Below, piece after piece: positions 35,406-45,207 of a stretch of 64,000 nt of DNA. Made by a program: the position numbers and the translations under genes. The notes beneath the pieces are model-generated. The model was not told the origin of the DNA. It was given only the letters and a program-made list of their open reading frames with translations, and made no database searches. This stretch comes from Collimonas arenae (GTDB lineage: Bacteria > Pseudomonadota > Gammaproteobacteria > Burkholderiales > Burkholderiaceae_D), in assembly GCF_001584165.1 (NCBI RefSeq), contig NZ_CP013233.1, forward strand, positions 4,410,620 to 4,474,619, in the 5' to 3' direction. The first letter of the stretch is position 1. The number at the start of each line of letters is the position of its first letter.

Positions 35406-35618
35406 GGCCACAGTGCCCTGCTGATAGGGCCGCCCGGCACCGGTAAATCGATGCTGGCGCTGCGCTTTCCCGGCATCCTGCCGCCGATGAGCGATCTCGA
35501 AGCACTGGAGTCGGCGGCGGTGCAATCGTTGACCAAGGGATTTTCTGGAGAGGCATGGAAAATCCGTCCTTATCGCGCACCGCATCACACAGCATCCGCG
35601 GTGGCGCTGGTCGGCGGT
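35406..35618 (+). pseudogene. comM: comM, central fragment left of the Tn7-like element
   Basis: This short piece encodes 'GHSALLIGPPGTGKSMLALR' (Walker A of the ComM/YifB AAA+ ATPase) through 'RPYRAPHHTASAVALVGG'. Homology to the family stops abruptly around 35406, next to the serine integrase. It ends with GCGGT at 35614-35618, the target duplication of the transposon. The reading frame continues exactly at 60343 on the other side. The N-terminal third of comM is not in the window. ComM is a helicase needed for efficient natural transformation. Confidence 0.85.
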
Positions 35619-36026
35619 TATGAATTCCAACGATAAAAGCTACTAGATATCGATCTCGGCTACCCTATATTAATAATCACTACCGTTGAGCCACTGAGAT
35701 GCTCTTGCGACTTTTCCTAGCTCGACATCTGATGATCCAGGTTTGGCTGGGTAGACCAGTTTAACGAACGTACCTTATCCCTCAAATAATCCGCACTTCT
35801 CATCTCAGTCACCGAAATTTAAATCCTCAACTCCCCCGCTCGAATATTTTGTTATTTGCAATATATTTCATATTTTATATCGGGCAAATAGCGTTGGTTA
35901 AGCACCTGATTTCTTTTCAGTTGCCTTAAACAATGTAGGTAACATTGATATTTGTTACCAGATTGCAATCTGTCAGGTAGAGTATAGATTTGCTAACTAT
36001 TATTCGTGTAATTTGAGATCATCAGA
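35619..36026. other. Left end of the Tn7-like element, gene-free
   Basis: About 400 bases between the left terminus and the TnsE-like gene. They are AT-rich and should hold TnsB binding sites; I see scattered ACTAC/ACTGAG-like words but no clean repeat set as at the right end. No gene is visible. Confidence 0.4.
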
Positions 36027-37853
36027 ATGGCTGAAAAAATTACATTGTCGGAAGTAGCAATCCCGTTGCTCACCGAGGGGGATGGATACTGGCGTATCGA
36101 CTGGCTTGGCAATCTATCGTATCCAGACAGGATTCAACGGCATAGTCAACCTAGCGTTCGTGTCATGCTTTCCAAGCTACAAGGCCCGCCTCGGCAAGTA
36201 GATCTCAATCACAAACGTTGCTCAAACTATGAGCAGCAACGCTCGATTTCACTCCCTATCGCTGTTCTACCCCTATTGCGGATAGGGGATATATGGCGTA
36301 AGGAACACTATGTTGCCAGCCCTACCTATGCAACAGAGACGTTTGAAAATATTCAAATCAATAATGAACATTGTCAGCAAATTGAAGCTGGAAGCTACGA
36401 ACTTGATGAAGAAACGGGATCAAAAAGATATTTCTTACCTAGTTCGCACCACCCCTACCATATGGCGCATAGAAATTCTAAGTGCGTCGTGATATCTCAA
36501 CCAGAGAGCACAACAAAGATTGTTGTTCCTCAATTGGAATTAGCACGCTTTTATTTTGGTTCTTCTGCTGCACTAATTTCAAAACTCTTTAGTTACGGCA
36601 TGATCCTCGATGGGATATATGCTTACAACGAAACAATTCCACAACAGGAAGATGGGTCAGCATTTGTGCAATTGAGGCCAAAGATGAAGGACAAATCAGC
36701 CGCAGATATCGCGCGTATCGCCTTGGACCCATACGCGAAACATGCAGCGATACTCATCAGTAAATCTATTGTTAAATGCGCGAAGGAAAAGCGATCAATA
36801 TATGCCGAGACTGATTTTCCTTTTAGGGGGGAGACCACACTTACTCTTATAGGAAAGTGGCTACCTTACACAACAGAGGGAAGAATATTTTGTTGTTATC
36901 GCATAGTTCGTTGCACCGCCGCGTTCCCGTTTGAATCCCTGAAATTTTTTAGAGACAACGCAGGAAACAAAGATGGCACGAATGACCCCTCTCGTCCCAT
37001 AGCATACGAAGGAAGCGGTCCCCGACTCACTCCAAACCATATTGATGGCGCAGCTCTACTGACAGATGAAGAACCTTACGCGTTCTTAGATGACACAGAA
37101 ATATTGATTCCTGAAGAAACACCGTTTCCGGATTTAACAATAAAAACTGTCGAAAAGGAACGTCAGAAACCGTGTGAATATCAGGCGGCAGAGCACACTG
37201 AAATTATACCTATCGATACAGGTGGATTGGGGGTAGGTGAAGGTGGCACCGACAAAGCTATTAGCCCTGCCGATTTAGGCAAGGAAGATCAAAAAGGGGT
37301 TGAAGCAGTTTCGACATCCGAAAAATTGTCGGCAGACTTCGAGACTTTTTTTTCCATTTTGGATGAACTCAATCGTCGTGAAGGCGTAGAAGGTATTTCG
37401 TTTGAATGCCCATATCCAGGTGCCACTGACCCACGTTGTTCAATCTTCCCATTAATAAGCACAGAAACAGGGCGGAAGAGCACATGGCCGTTCATTGATT
37501 ACATCAAAGGCACATGTCATGAGACGAAATTGCGCAGACGTGTAGTTATTGCAAAAATTCGTTTTGAAAAGAAAATTCGATATTTTATGGAGATAGAACG
37601 ACGTGTGGACGGGGATGGAAAGGACTTGGATAAATGCTCGATGCTACTGCTCCACAGTCATACTAATGGAATCGTTTCGGAAATAGATCTCAGGGCTATC
37701 CTTACCGAATGTGCAGAAAGACGCGGTCAATGGCTAACCGATGAGAGCCTTACTCATCTTCATCGACATCCAATCAAGCACACATTTTCGAATAGAAAAT
37801 TAGAGCAGGAAACGATCTCAGAATTTGCCAATAAAATTTGGGCGAAGCTCTAA
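36027..37853 (+). CDS. TnsE-like transposition protein
   Basis: The 608-residue protein shows the landmarks I know from Tn7 TnsE: an N-terminal region with a 'YWRIDWLGNLSYPDR' strand, a central 'IVVPQLELARFYF' motif (near residue 172) matching the 'IPQLELAR' of TnsE, a low-complexity linker (about 370-430), and a C-terminal domain with 'RYFMEIER...CSMLLLHSH' and 'HRHPIKHTFSNRKLEQETIS'. TnsE directs Tn7 to lagging strands of replicating, often mobile, DNA by binding the sliding clamp. Here it stands alone at the left end, away from tnsABC-tniQ. The assignment is from remembered motifs and was not tested by a search. Confidence 0.7.
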   Translation: MAEKITLSEVAIPLLTEGDGYWRIDWLGNLSYPDRIQRHSQPSVRVMLSKLQGPPRQVDLNHKRCSNYEQQRSISLPIAVLPLLRIGDIWRKEHYVASPTYATETFENIQINNEHCQQIEAGSYELDEETGSKRYFLPSSHHPYHMAHRNSKCVVISQPESTTKIVVPQLELARFYFGSSAALISKLFSYGMILDGIYAYNETIPQQEDGSAFVQLRPKMKDKSAADIARIALDPYAKHAAILISKSIVKCAKEKRSIYAETDFPFRGETTLTLIGKWLPYTTEGRIFCCYRIVRCTAAFPFESLKFFRDNAGNKDGTNDPSRPIAYEGSGPRLTPNHIDGAALLTDEEPYAFLDDTEILIPEETPFPDLTIKTVEKERQKPCEYQAAEHTEIIPIDTGGLGVGEGGTDKAISPADLGKEDQKGVEAVSTSEKLSADFETFFSILDELNRREGVEGISFECPYPGATDPRCSIFPLISTETGRKSTWPFIDYIKGTCHETKLRRRVVIAKIRFEKKIRYFMEIERRVDGDGKDLDKCSMLLLHSHTNGIVSEIDLRAILTECAERRGQWLTDESLTHLHRHPIKHTFSNRKLEQETISEFANKIWAKL

Positions 37854-37974
37854 TTGGAATAACGAATATTTGACATGTACAAGATGAAATCACAATTCAC
37901 CTCAAAGTGAATCTATGCATGTTTACGCTCTTTATACGCAACACCAACAGTAGAATAAAAACAGGGAGTGGAAA

Positions 37975-39570
37975 ATGAGTGAAAGCACAAGCAAACATAA
38001 AATCATCTCGATTGCGTCGGTTGAAAGAAGCAAAACAAAATCTGTAGATCGCTTGCACGGCCGCGCATCAAAGGAATTAATTGTCGCCTTTATGGGTGCG
38101 GTAGGGTGCGGCTTAGCTCGTATCGTAACCGAATGCGAAAAGCAACTCGAGGAACTTGGATATAAGGTCATCAAGATAAAATTAAGCGATTTCATCAAGA
38201 GTCAAATAGATGCAAAAAAAATTGAAATACCAGTACCAGATAAGACAAATCGCTACCTGTCCTACCAAAGTGGGGGCAATTTACTGCGTAAGGAATATGG
38301 CAATGAAATTATGGCGGAATACGCGTTAAATCAAATTGGCCGCCACCGTATAGCGATCGACACAGAACTTGCAGATCTAACTAAAGAACCTCCTCGGGTA
38401 GCTTATCTTATTGATCAAATTAAGCATCCAGAAGAGGTCATGCTTTTTCGCATGGTCTACAGAAATTTGTTCTATCTCATCGGTGTTATGAGTATTCACG
38501 AAGATAGAAAGTCGCGTTTGGTGGACGAGGGGCTACAGCATGATCTCATCGAATCCATCATAAATAGAGACCGTAAAGAATCCGATAAATTTGGCCAGCA
38601 GCTGGAAAGATCTTTCAAGTTGGCCGACTATTTCATGCACAATCCGCTTGGAAATGTGGAGCTCATCCCGCAGCAGGCAAGTAGATTTTTCAATTTAGTT
38701 CATGGCCACAACGGCATCACTCCGACAAAACATGAACACGCTATGTATGTTGCCCACTCAACAGCATTGAAGTCCAGTTGCCTCTCACGACAAGTCGGTG
38801 CTGTGATTACAGACAAATCCAACCGAGTTATAGCAGTAGGCACGAATGACGTGCCGCAATATGGCGGAGGCCTCTATACGACCGAAAGTGGTACTGACGA
38901 CAGATGTTTCCAGCATAGACGTATTTGTGAAAATTCTGCTGAAAAAAAATTACGTAAGCAACGTATTAAGGAAGGGATTGCCAAGGAATTTCCGACAATT
39001 TTTTCAGACAAAAAAATGTTAAAGGTAGCTGACAGTAAAATTGATGAGCTAGTTGAATTGGTTTTTGCACAGTCAGGAATACCCGATCTAATCGAATTTT
39101 CTCGAGCAGTCCATGCCGAAATGGATGCGATCGTCTCATTGTCACGTGGCGGCGGTGGATCAACAGTTGGCGCAAGCCTTTATGCCACGACCTTTCCCTG
39201 CCACAACTGCGCGCGACACATAATTGCTGCGGGGATAGAAAAAGTTTACTACATCGAACCATATGAGAAAAGCCTTGCCCCAGAAGCGCACAATGACTCC
39301 GTCATTGTGCTCGATCACGACCATGACGAGGCGACGCAAGGCAAAATTGAAAAAGTGAAATTTATTCACTTTTCTGGCGTTGGCCCAAGATTATTTCCCG
39401 AACTGTTCCTGCGAGAGAGGGGGCGGAAGGATGATGATGGCAAATTTATACCGTTTGACTCATCTGCACAAAATCCCCCAGACAAGATGATCAACGAGTA
39501 TATTGATTCATATAGAACTTTCGAATTGAAAATTGCTGCGCTATTTACAGATGATTTTCCACCCGCCTGA
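37975..39570 (+). CDS. Anti-phage dCTP deaminase (AvcD-type)
   Basis: A 531-residue protein with the two-domain layout of AvcD/DCD defence proteins. The N-terminal domain is a nucleotide-kinase-like fold with a degenerate P-loop ('FMGAVGCGLARIV', near residue 40). The C-terminal deaminase has 'RAVHAEMDAIVSLSRGG' (zinc His and catalytic Glu) and 'TTFPCHNCARHII' (zinc cysteines). These enzymes deplete dCTP on infection and stop phage replication. In known systems activity is held back by the small RNA AvcI next to the gene; the 121-base gap upstream (37854-37974) is where it could be looked for. It is the first cargo gene after tnsE. Confidence 0.85.
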   Translation: MSESTSKHKIISIASVERSKTKSVDRLHGRASKELIVAFMGAVGCGLARIVTECEKQLEELGYKVIKIKLSDFIKSQIDAKKIEIPVPDKTNRYLSYQSGGNLLRKEYGNEIMAEYALNQIGRHRIAIDTELADLTKEPPRVAYLIDQIKHPEEVMLFRMVYRNLFYLIGVMSIHEDRKSRLVDEGLQHDLIESIINRDRKESDKFGQQLERSFKLADYFMHNPLGNVELIPQQASRFFNLVHGHNGITPTKHEHAMYVAHSTALKSSCLSRQVGAVITDKSNRVIAVGTNDVPQYGGGLYTTESGTDDRCFQHRRICENSAEKKLRKQRIKEGIAKEFPTIFSDKKMLKVADSKIDELVELVFAQSGIPDLIEFSRAVHAEMDAIVSLSRGGGGSTVGASLYATTFPCHNCARHIIAAGIEKVYYIEPYEKSLAPEAHNDSVIVLDHDHDEATQGKIEKVKFIHFSGVGPRLFPELFLRERGRKDDDGKFIPFDSSAQNPPDKMINEYIDSYRTFELKIAALFTDDFPPA

Positions 39571-39582
39571 AAATAAACGCTA

Positions 39583-39604
39583 AAATTTAAACGCGTTTAA
39601 ATTT
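39583..39604. promoter_or_regulatory. 22 bp perfect palindrome, candidate operator
   Basis: The arm AAATTTAAACG is followed directly by its exact reverse complement. It lies 60 bases upstream of the small gene at 39665, next to a TATAAT-like TCGTATAAT, and just after the deaminase stop. Its symmetry and position suggest a dimeric repressor site. Confidence 0.55.
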
Positions 39605-39664
39605 GGTCGTATAATTAGCGGTTTTCAAATTTGGCAGGGCATCATGAACTTGACGGAGGTACCT

Positions 39665-39907
39665 ATGAGTAACGATCGTCACGACGTGAAACAACTAGCG
39701 CTTGATTTTGAATCAAGAATTCAGAACCAACAGTCCTGCCAAGATGTTTCCTCTGAGCCAACAAAAACTCTAACTTCCTCTAACCGCCTGTCTCTTGTAG
39801 TCGACAACTCGACCATAATACGCCGGCAGTCTACGACTACGTTAGAGCCAAATTCACCTGAGATTACTCGCATTATTCGTGATCTGGGGAAAACATTGAG
39901 CTGGTAG
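39665..39907 (+). CDS. Small Ser/Thr-rich protein, function unknown
   Basis: I start at ATG 39665, preceded by GGAGG five bases away; an ATG seven codons earlier lacks such a site. The 80-residue protein is Ser/Thr/Asn-rich and soluble, with a possible short helix at the end ('ITRIIRDLGKTL'). No family recognised. It has its own palindromic operator candidate and lies between the deaminase and the Wadjet-like operon. Confidence 0.5.
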   Translation: MSNDRHDVKQLALDFESRIQNQQSCQDVSSEPTKTLTSSNRLSLVVDNSTIIRRQSTTTLEPNSPEITRIIRDLGKTLSW

Positions 39908-40107
39908 GTGTCTACGATTGTCGACTCATTGGTGAACTCGAATTTCACTGAACGGCACTTTCTAATGACAGAACCTCTCAATATCTTCCGTGGCTAAGCT
40001 TTTTCATCAATCGTTAGTGCCATTGCATTGAGTGATGAAATTGTAGAGAATACGAGCAACAACTAATCCGCAATGCTGGCGTGGCTTGACCATCTAGGAT
40101 GCGGAGG

Positions 40108-40132
40108 AAAAAGCCGGCGAAAGCCGGTTTTT
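40108..40132 (+). terminator. Rho-independent terminator
   Basis: A GCCGGC-GAAA-GCCGG hairpin flanked by A and T runs, ending in TTTTT. It could serve both the small gene to the left and, on the other strand, jetD to the right. I see nothing else in the 447 bp between 39908 and 40354. Confidence 0.8.
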
Positions 40133-40354
40133 CTATTTCCAAAAGAGAAGCTGCGAGTTGCCGCCCGCCAGAGCTCGACACTTTGTACCAGCTCCTGCTA
40201 TTCACGGTGAAAAAAGGGCAGCTAACCGCTCTACGTCACATCATGGGTCAGCGACCTCATTGGTTCACGCTCGTGTGTGCTACTTTGCGCGCGCACCTTC
40301 ACGAAAGCTCGTTTCAATGTTTCATTGTGACATCACGGTTTAGAGAATTTTACT

Positions 40355-41503
40355 TTAAAAAAAACGATCAATTGGTGGGGGATTACCATAGGGGAGTGCT
40401 CCCAGAGCCAGGATCGTTGATTCATCAACAGCCTCTTGATCAACGGCGCGGTGCTGGCAAGAATGCCAGAGCGACAAAGCCGCCTCATTAAGTGACTTAG
40501 CCTGTTTCATCTCGCTTCTCCGGAGGCTTATAGTTTGGCCGTCTTTCTCAAAGAGCTTTGCATAGGGGTGCGACGTTTGTGGATTACGCAGCATGGGCGT
40601 CATTGCCTCATAAATCTTGCTCAGACGCAGATGAGGAATAGCGCTCTTGAGTGATATATATATGTCGAATGCTGCCACGTCGAGATCCCCCCACATGAAG
40701 ACGTTCGACGCTTTGAGCATCTGATCAAGGGTAGGAGGTTCTCCACAGCGTACGATCATCACAGGACAATCTGATTCTGGAGTGTCCTTGGAGTGCAGCC
40801 ACTCCTGGCCGAGGTAAGACAGGCCGAAGCCGAAAGAGCAGATGAGTGCCACCTCTCTTGCTAGTCCGCTTTGGACAGCGTTTTCAAAAGCGCGTGGGTT
40901 CTCAATCAGCAGTGTTGCCGTCGGAGAATTGGGGCCGGCGCAGACCACATACTTTGGCGATGAGTTGTGTAGACGAGTCGGCAGGTTAATCGCTTGCAGC
41001 ATGCGTCTTGACATGATGCTCAATACCTTCGAGCCACCCATCAGGTGCTTTGCGCTAACGTTGAAGCCAGCGTCGTTGGTGGTCGTATCACCTGCCTGAC
41101 TGAGTTTTTTTAAGCCGCTAGCCAGGATTGCCATATCTTCGAACTGCAAGTCTGCAACGTGATCAGATAATTGCGCCAAGATCGATATTTTTTCGGGAGC
41201 GAACTCTAGCGCTGAAAGCGCTGCCAGCCAATTGGTATAGTGTTCCTGAGCGACGAACGTTTCCGGACTGATGGTGATGTACCCCGAGACAGGTAGCTCG
41301 CGACCGTCGGCCTGATATTGCAGAAGGTTAGCTCGGTAGAGGTCACGGATCGCTTCGTCAATGGCAAGGCGGGGCATGTCGAGCTTTGCAGCGAGTTTGG
41401 GCAGGGCAGATGAGGCTCTCACTCTGCAGCTGGCACCGGCAATGCGCCGGAGTTCCTTGAGCACCAGAGGTGAGTGCTCTGCTTCCAGCGTTGGGGTCAT
41501 CAT
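40355..41503 (-). CDS. jetD: JetD-like toprim nuclease subunit of a Wadjet-like system
   Basis: A 382-residue protein with N-terminal winged-helix-like arms and a C-terminal toprim domain: 'TATLLIENPRAFENAV' supplies the conserved Glu (near residue 215) and 'NVFMWGDLDVAAFDIY' the DxD (near 285), as in JetD (DUF3322/DUF2220 type). JetD cuts plasmid DNA extruded by the JetABC condensin. Its start overlaps the stop of jetC, and it is the last gene of the jetABCD order on the minus strand. Confidence 0.75.
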   Translation of the reverse strand: MMTPTLEAEHSPLVLKELRRIAGASCRVRASSALPKLAAKLDMPRLAIDEAIRDLYRANLLQYQADGRELPVSGYITISPETFVAQEHYTNWLAALSALEFAPEKISILAQLSDHVADLQFEDMAILASGLKKLSQAGDTTTNDAGFNVSAKHLMGGSKVLSIMSRRMLQAINLPTRLHNSSPKYVVCAGPNSPTATLLIENPRAFENAVQSGLAREVALICSFGFGLSYLGQEWLHSKDTPESDCPVMIVRCGEPPTLDQMLKASNVFMWGDLDVAAFDIYISLKSAIPHLRLSKIYEAMTPMLRNPQTSHPYAKLFEKDGQTISLRRSEMKQAKSLNEAALSLWHSCQHRAVDQEAVDESTILALGALPYGNPPPIDRFF

Positions 41504-44500
41504 GCGGACGCCGTCTGTGTTGAGGATTGTGTAATGGTGGAGAAAAATCCCACCGTTCCTGTTTGCCGCCCTGTCTCCCTAAATGAGACCAATCCATCGC
41601 CAGCGCCGTTGGTCAGCTTTTTGCCGACATGGTAAACAGGAAAAACAGTGTAATCATTGGTCCATGTGGGCGAGTGCAGAAAGCCGATGATCTGAAAATT
41701 TCCGCCCAAGCCTCGAAGCCCATTGAGGGCCTCCTTGATAATCTTGCGATCAGACAAGGTGCTGAATATTCCGTCGATCAGGATGACTCGGTTGGCTTTG
41801 GCGCGCGACTTGGCAGCTTGTTTGCTGGAGAGCTCCGTTAGACTTCGTTCGATCTCATATTCAGCTTGGCGAACGATCCACATGAATTCCAGTGCTATCT
41901 TCTGTCCTGTAGACAGTTTTTCGGACACGGGGCGTTGCTTACCAGACCATATGCCCGCGTTTACAAATTCAACCTCAGTGTTGGTGAAAACGCACTCGAT
42001 GAGCTTATCTCGCAAGATTCTTTTGATCTGGGTGTCGTTGTTACGACGAAGAGACCTGCTGCGGGCGTCTACATCGCGGTTAGCGCGCTCGACTTCCAGC
42101 TTGAGATCATCAATAATGGCCTTGATTTCGTCGTCCTTATTGATTTGAGTCTCAATAAAGAATCGCCCGCCGGGGTAACGCTGCATCACCTTGTTGAGAA
42201 TCTTCAGGTTGTCTTCCGCACTTGAAATGAGTCTGGAGAGTTGGCTGATAGTGTCTTCATTGGTTTCTTCAGCAACTCGTTTTGCTCTTTGTGCTTCGTC
42301 ACGATCCTTGATGAGGCTATCCTGCAAGCGCCCAAAAAGCTCGGCTAGCACGCGCATGGTGCTGGGCGTTGCCTTTCTGATTTCCTCGATTTCCAGAGTA
42401 TTGAACGCTGCGTCGTTTGAGCCCACAGTCTTCTCAGCTTCTTCGCAAAATGCCGAATTCAACTTGGTGTAGTTGCTGAGCGCGACCTTGTATTCACCAT
42501 CGATTCGCTTGTGATTGCTCAGCCCATCGTTAATCGCGATCCCCTGGATTAGCTGTGTGACTTCATCGATCTGCTCAATCAGCTTTCCCGTCGCGTCTAG
42601 GTCTGGTTTGTGAAGAGCCCGCAGCAACATTTCGGTGTGCGGGTAAGCAGGATGTGTCTCGGGGACGGCTTTACCCTCCTCAAGCTCGAAGGCTTGCTCT
42701 GCAACATTGTCAGTCTGTGCAACCCGGTGACCCAGTTCGTAGGCCAAATCATGAATGGCCTTTCCCAGACGCGACCAGGTGGGAATCTCAGCCCCTTTCA
42801 GACGGCTGATGGTTGCGCTTCTTTGGTTGACGATATTTTGCTGTTCGAGCGACTCTTGCTTCTTTTTAGCAATTTCTAGGTTCAGGTCTAGATCGTTCTT
42901 GCCCTGGTTGAGCTTGAAAGATTCTGCCCGAGTGTAATTGACGCCCAGGGCATTGGTTAGTGATGTTTCCTTACTCGACAACTCATCGTCGACTTTCTTG
43001 AAGTTCATCATGAACTTCAAATTGTCTTCGTCGTCAGCCAGATCCAATGCTCGCGCAAGGCGATCAATTTCAGCCACACCTTGTTCCCGTTCGAACTCTT
43101 CAGCTTCGGTTTCGACCACTTTCCTCTGTTCGATAAAGCCATCAACCAGTTCCCCCGCCTCATGCACTTTCTCTTTGACCATCTCGAGTTCCTTGTTGCT
43201 CTGACTCACTGCTTCTGAAGCATCCTGGTAAGCAGAGCTACCACCCATTCCCAGATACTTCGATGCCGCATCGCGCGCATTGAGACTTTCCTGAGAAGCG
43301 CGTGCTTTCGCGACCTCTTCGGCCGACTCCAGTGTAAGGACTTCAGCTTTCAGGGACGGGAGTTCTTCTTCGAGTCCGATCAACCGGGCAGCTCCGTCTC
43401 TGCCTATGAAGGATCTGGCGCAACGCAAGACATCTAACGCCTGCTGCGTCACTCGATAAGCGATCTTGATCAGCTCTTTACCAGCAGCCTTGGCTTGAAT
43501 TTCATAGGCCAAATACTTCTCACGCGCGCTACTGGCTAGAGCATCTCTTGCCTTGCACGCGAGCTGGTAGTCTATGTTGGTGGTCAGAAAAATGGGCAAG
43601 CGGTCATTGATCCGTTTCAGCTCCGTTTCACAGAGACTCAGATCTACATTGAGGCGATCCAATTCGGTACGAGCATATTCGAGGTCTAACAGGATGCGTA
43701 CACGGCGAGAAAAATTACCGCCGAGAAAACCAAAAAGCCGAATATCACCATGCCTGGAGACGCCGTTCTGAATGTCTTGCAGCAATGCACTCTTGAGAAG
43801 AAGGGGCACCGATGCGTTTGCGGCCTGCAAAGTGTTAGCGGCAGTCTGCATTTCCTGCATAGAGTCGAACACTGGCGCCGATAGCATGCCTGAGAAAGCA
43901 CTCATGATGTCGGTGCGTAGCTCAAGCGAGTAACCTGCAGATAGGACGGTTTCGTGCAGCCGCTGCGCCTTCGACCTCTCGGAGGTGAGCACTGCCCACG
44001 CTTTCTCGAACGCACCGTCTTCAACGGAGCGCATCTCTTCGATGGCTTTGATTTCTTTTTTGAGATCGTAGTGGCGGGATTCTTGCTTGCTCTTTGCATT
44101 AAGAAGCTCATCCCGTGTCTGGTCGGCAGTAACAATCCAGGCTACGGGAGTTGTGCCTGGATGCAAGTCTTCGAATTGCTCAATGGCTTCTTTCTTGTCA
44201 TTGAGCGCTGCCATGGACTGTCGAGCGGCCGATTCGTGCTCAATCCAGATGCGTTGATCATTGAGCGGGTCGCACTTCAATGGATCGGCATCTTCGCCAA
44301 AGATGGCCTTGAATGTACTGGCTTGGCTCTGCAAAGACCGCAGGTCATCGGCTTCATCGGTGTTTCGTTTGACACCGAGCCGTGTTTCGGCAAGCATCTT
44401 GGTTACGCTCCGGAGGTCTTCCAGTGGATTGACAGCCTTAGGGTCAATACTTCCGAAGATTTTTTGAAATTGCTCAAATCCCTCTTTGAACTTGCTTAAT

Positions 44501-45207
44501 TCCTCCAGCAATTTGATGGCGTCAGTAGCTTTCTTAGTCAAGGGGCCGATTGCGGCCTGTGTTGTACGCAATGCGGCGTTCGCTGTATCAAGTGCTTTAT
44601 CAATCCTTGTACGCTCTGCCTTGATCCGGTCTCGTTGAGTTACGAGCGCAACGTGATGCTCACGAACACCGTCGATGCCCTGAAGTCCGTGTTGTTCCAT
44701 GACCGCGAGGTAATTGCTCCAAGCCTCGCGAAGTTCCCCCAGTCGCTCGCTTCGTTTGGCAATCTCCTGCTTGAGGGTGTGGAGCTCCTTATCGATCCAC
44801 AGCTTGGTTTGTGCAGGCTCTGCACGCAGTTCGTTGGGCAGCAAGTTGCCAACTTTAATGAAATCGTCCCACGCTCCCTGATTGTCCTGGCGGTCCTTGA
44901 TCTGGGTCTCGAGTCCCGCGATGGCTATTTTCAGTGTCTCAATCTGCTCCAAGGCAGCCTCTGCTTCCCCTGCGAGTGCTCTGCATTGCGCCTGTAGCCT
45001 GCGAACGGTGTGAGAACCGGGGTTAGTGTCAATCTGCGCTTCGGCAATACTGAAGGCCAATGTGAGCACCTCTCGTAGACCTGGTGTCCTCGAGCCTGAG
45101 AGACTGCTAATGATATCGGGAATGGCAAGTGCGGAATCTTTGGAGTAACCCTTTCTAATATGTCCGCCGCCTTGGAACCCAGATCCGGAAATCACAAAAA
45201 GACACAT
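41500..45207 (-). CDS. jetC: JetC-like SMC/MukB-type ATPase, main C-terminal segment
   Basis: A 1235-residue frame that is mostly coiled coil, with the SMC C-terminal ATPase half at the end: signature 'EKLSTGQKIALEF' (variant of LSGGQ) and Walker B 'RVILIDGIFSTLSD', followed by 'GGNFQIIGFLHSP'. It continues the frame of the N-terminal segment after a one-base shift; upstream of its ATG the frame already reads 'NPSSLSKSQAIDF', so translation is not expected to begin there. Joined, the protein is about 1635 residues, much longer than type I JetC as I know it (about 1100) and closer to MukB. Confidence 0.75.
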   Translation of the reverse strand: MCLFVISGSGFQGGGHIRKGYSKDSALAIPDIISSLSGSRTPGLREVLTLAFSIAEAQIDTNPGSHTVRRLQAQCRALAGEAEAALEQIETLKIAIAGLETQIKDRQDNQGAWDDFIKVGNLLPNELRAEPAQTKLWIDKELHTLKQEIAKRSERLGELREAWSNYLAVMEQHGLQGIDGVREHHVALVTQRDRIKAERTRIDKALDTANAALRTTQAAIGPLTKKATDAIKLLEELSKFKEGFEQFQKIFGSIDPKAVNPLEDLRSVTKMLAETRLGVKRNTDEADDLRSLQSQASTFKAIFGEDADPLKCDPLNDQRIWIEHESAARQSMAALNDKKEAIEQFEDLHPGTTPVAWIVTADQTRDELLNAKSKQESRHYDLKKEIKAIEEMRSVEDGAFEKAWAVLTSERSKAQRLHETVLSAGYSLELRTDIMSAFSGMLSAPVFDSMQEMQTAANTLQAANASVPLLLKSALLQDIQNGVSRHGDIRLFGFLGGNFSRRVRILLDLEYARTELDRLNVDLSLCETELKRINDRLPIFLTTNIDYQLACKARDALASSAREKYLAYEIQAKAAGKELIKIAYRVTQQALDVLRCARSFIGRDGAARLIGLEEELPSLKAEVLTLESAEEVAKARASQESLNARDAASKYLGMGGSSAYQDASEAVSQSNKELEMVKEKVHEAGELVDGFIEQRKVVETEAEEFEREQGVAEIDRLARALDLADDEDNLKFMMNFKKVDDELSSKETSLTNALGVNYTRAESFKLNQGKNDLDLNLEIAKKKQESLEQQNIVNQRSATISRLKGAEIPTWSRLGKAIHDLAYELGHRVAQTDNVAEQAFELEEGKAVPETHPAYPHTEMLLRALHKPDLDATGKLIEQIDEVTQLIQGIAINDGLSNHKRIDGEYKVALSNYTKLNSAFCEEAEKTVGSNDAAFNTLEIEEIRKATPSTMRVLAELFGRLQDSLIKDRDEAQRAKRVAEETNEDTISQLSRLISSAEDNLKILNKVMQRYPGGRFFIETQINKDDEIKAIIDDLKLEVERANRDVDARSRSLRRNNDTQIKRILRDKLIECVFTNTEVEFVNAGIWSGKQRPVSEKLSTGQKIALEFMWIVRQAEYEIERSLTELSSKQAAKSRAKANRVILIDGIFSTLSDRKIIKEALNGLRGLGGNFQIIGFLHSPTWTNDYTVFPVYHVGKKLTNGAGDGLVSFRETGRQTGTVGFFSTITQSSTQTASA

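Noticed and set aside
35370..35636. An intact small ATPase gene at 35370-35636
   Set aside because: It is a fragment of comM starting in the integrase attachment region and ending in the transposon terminus; the apparent start and stop codons are accidental.
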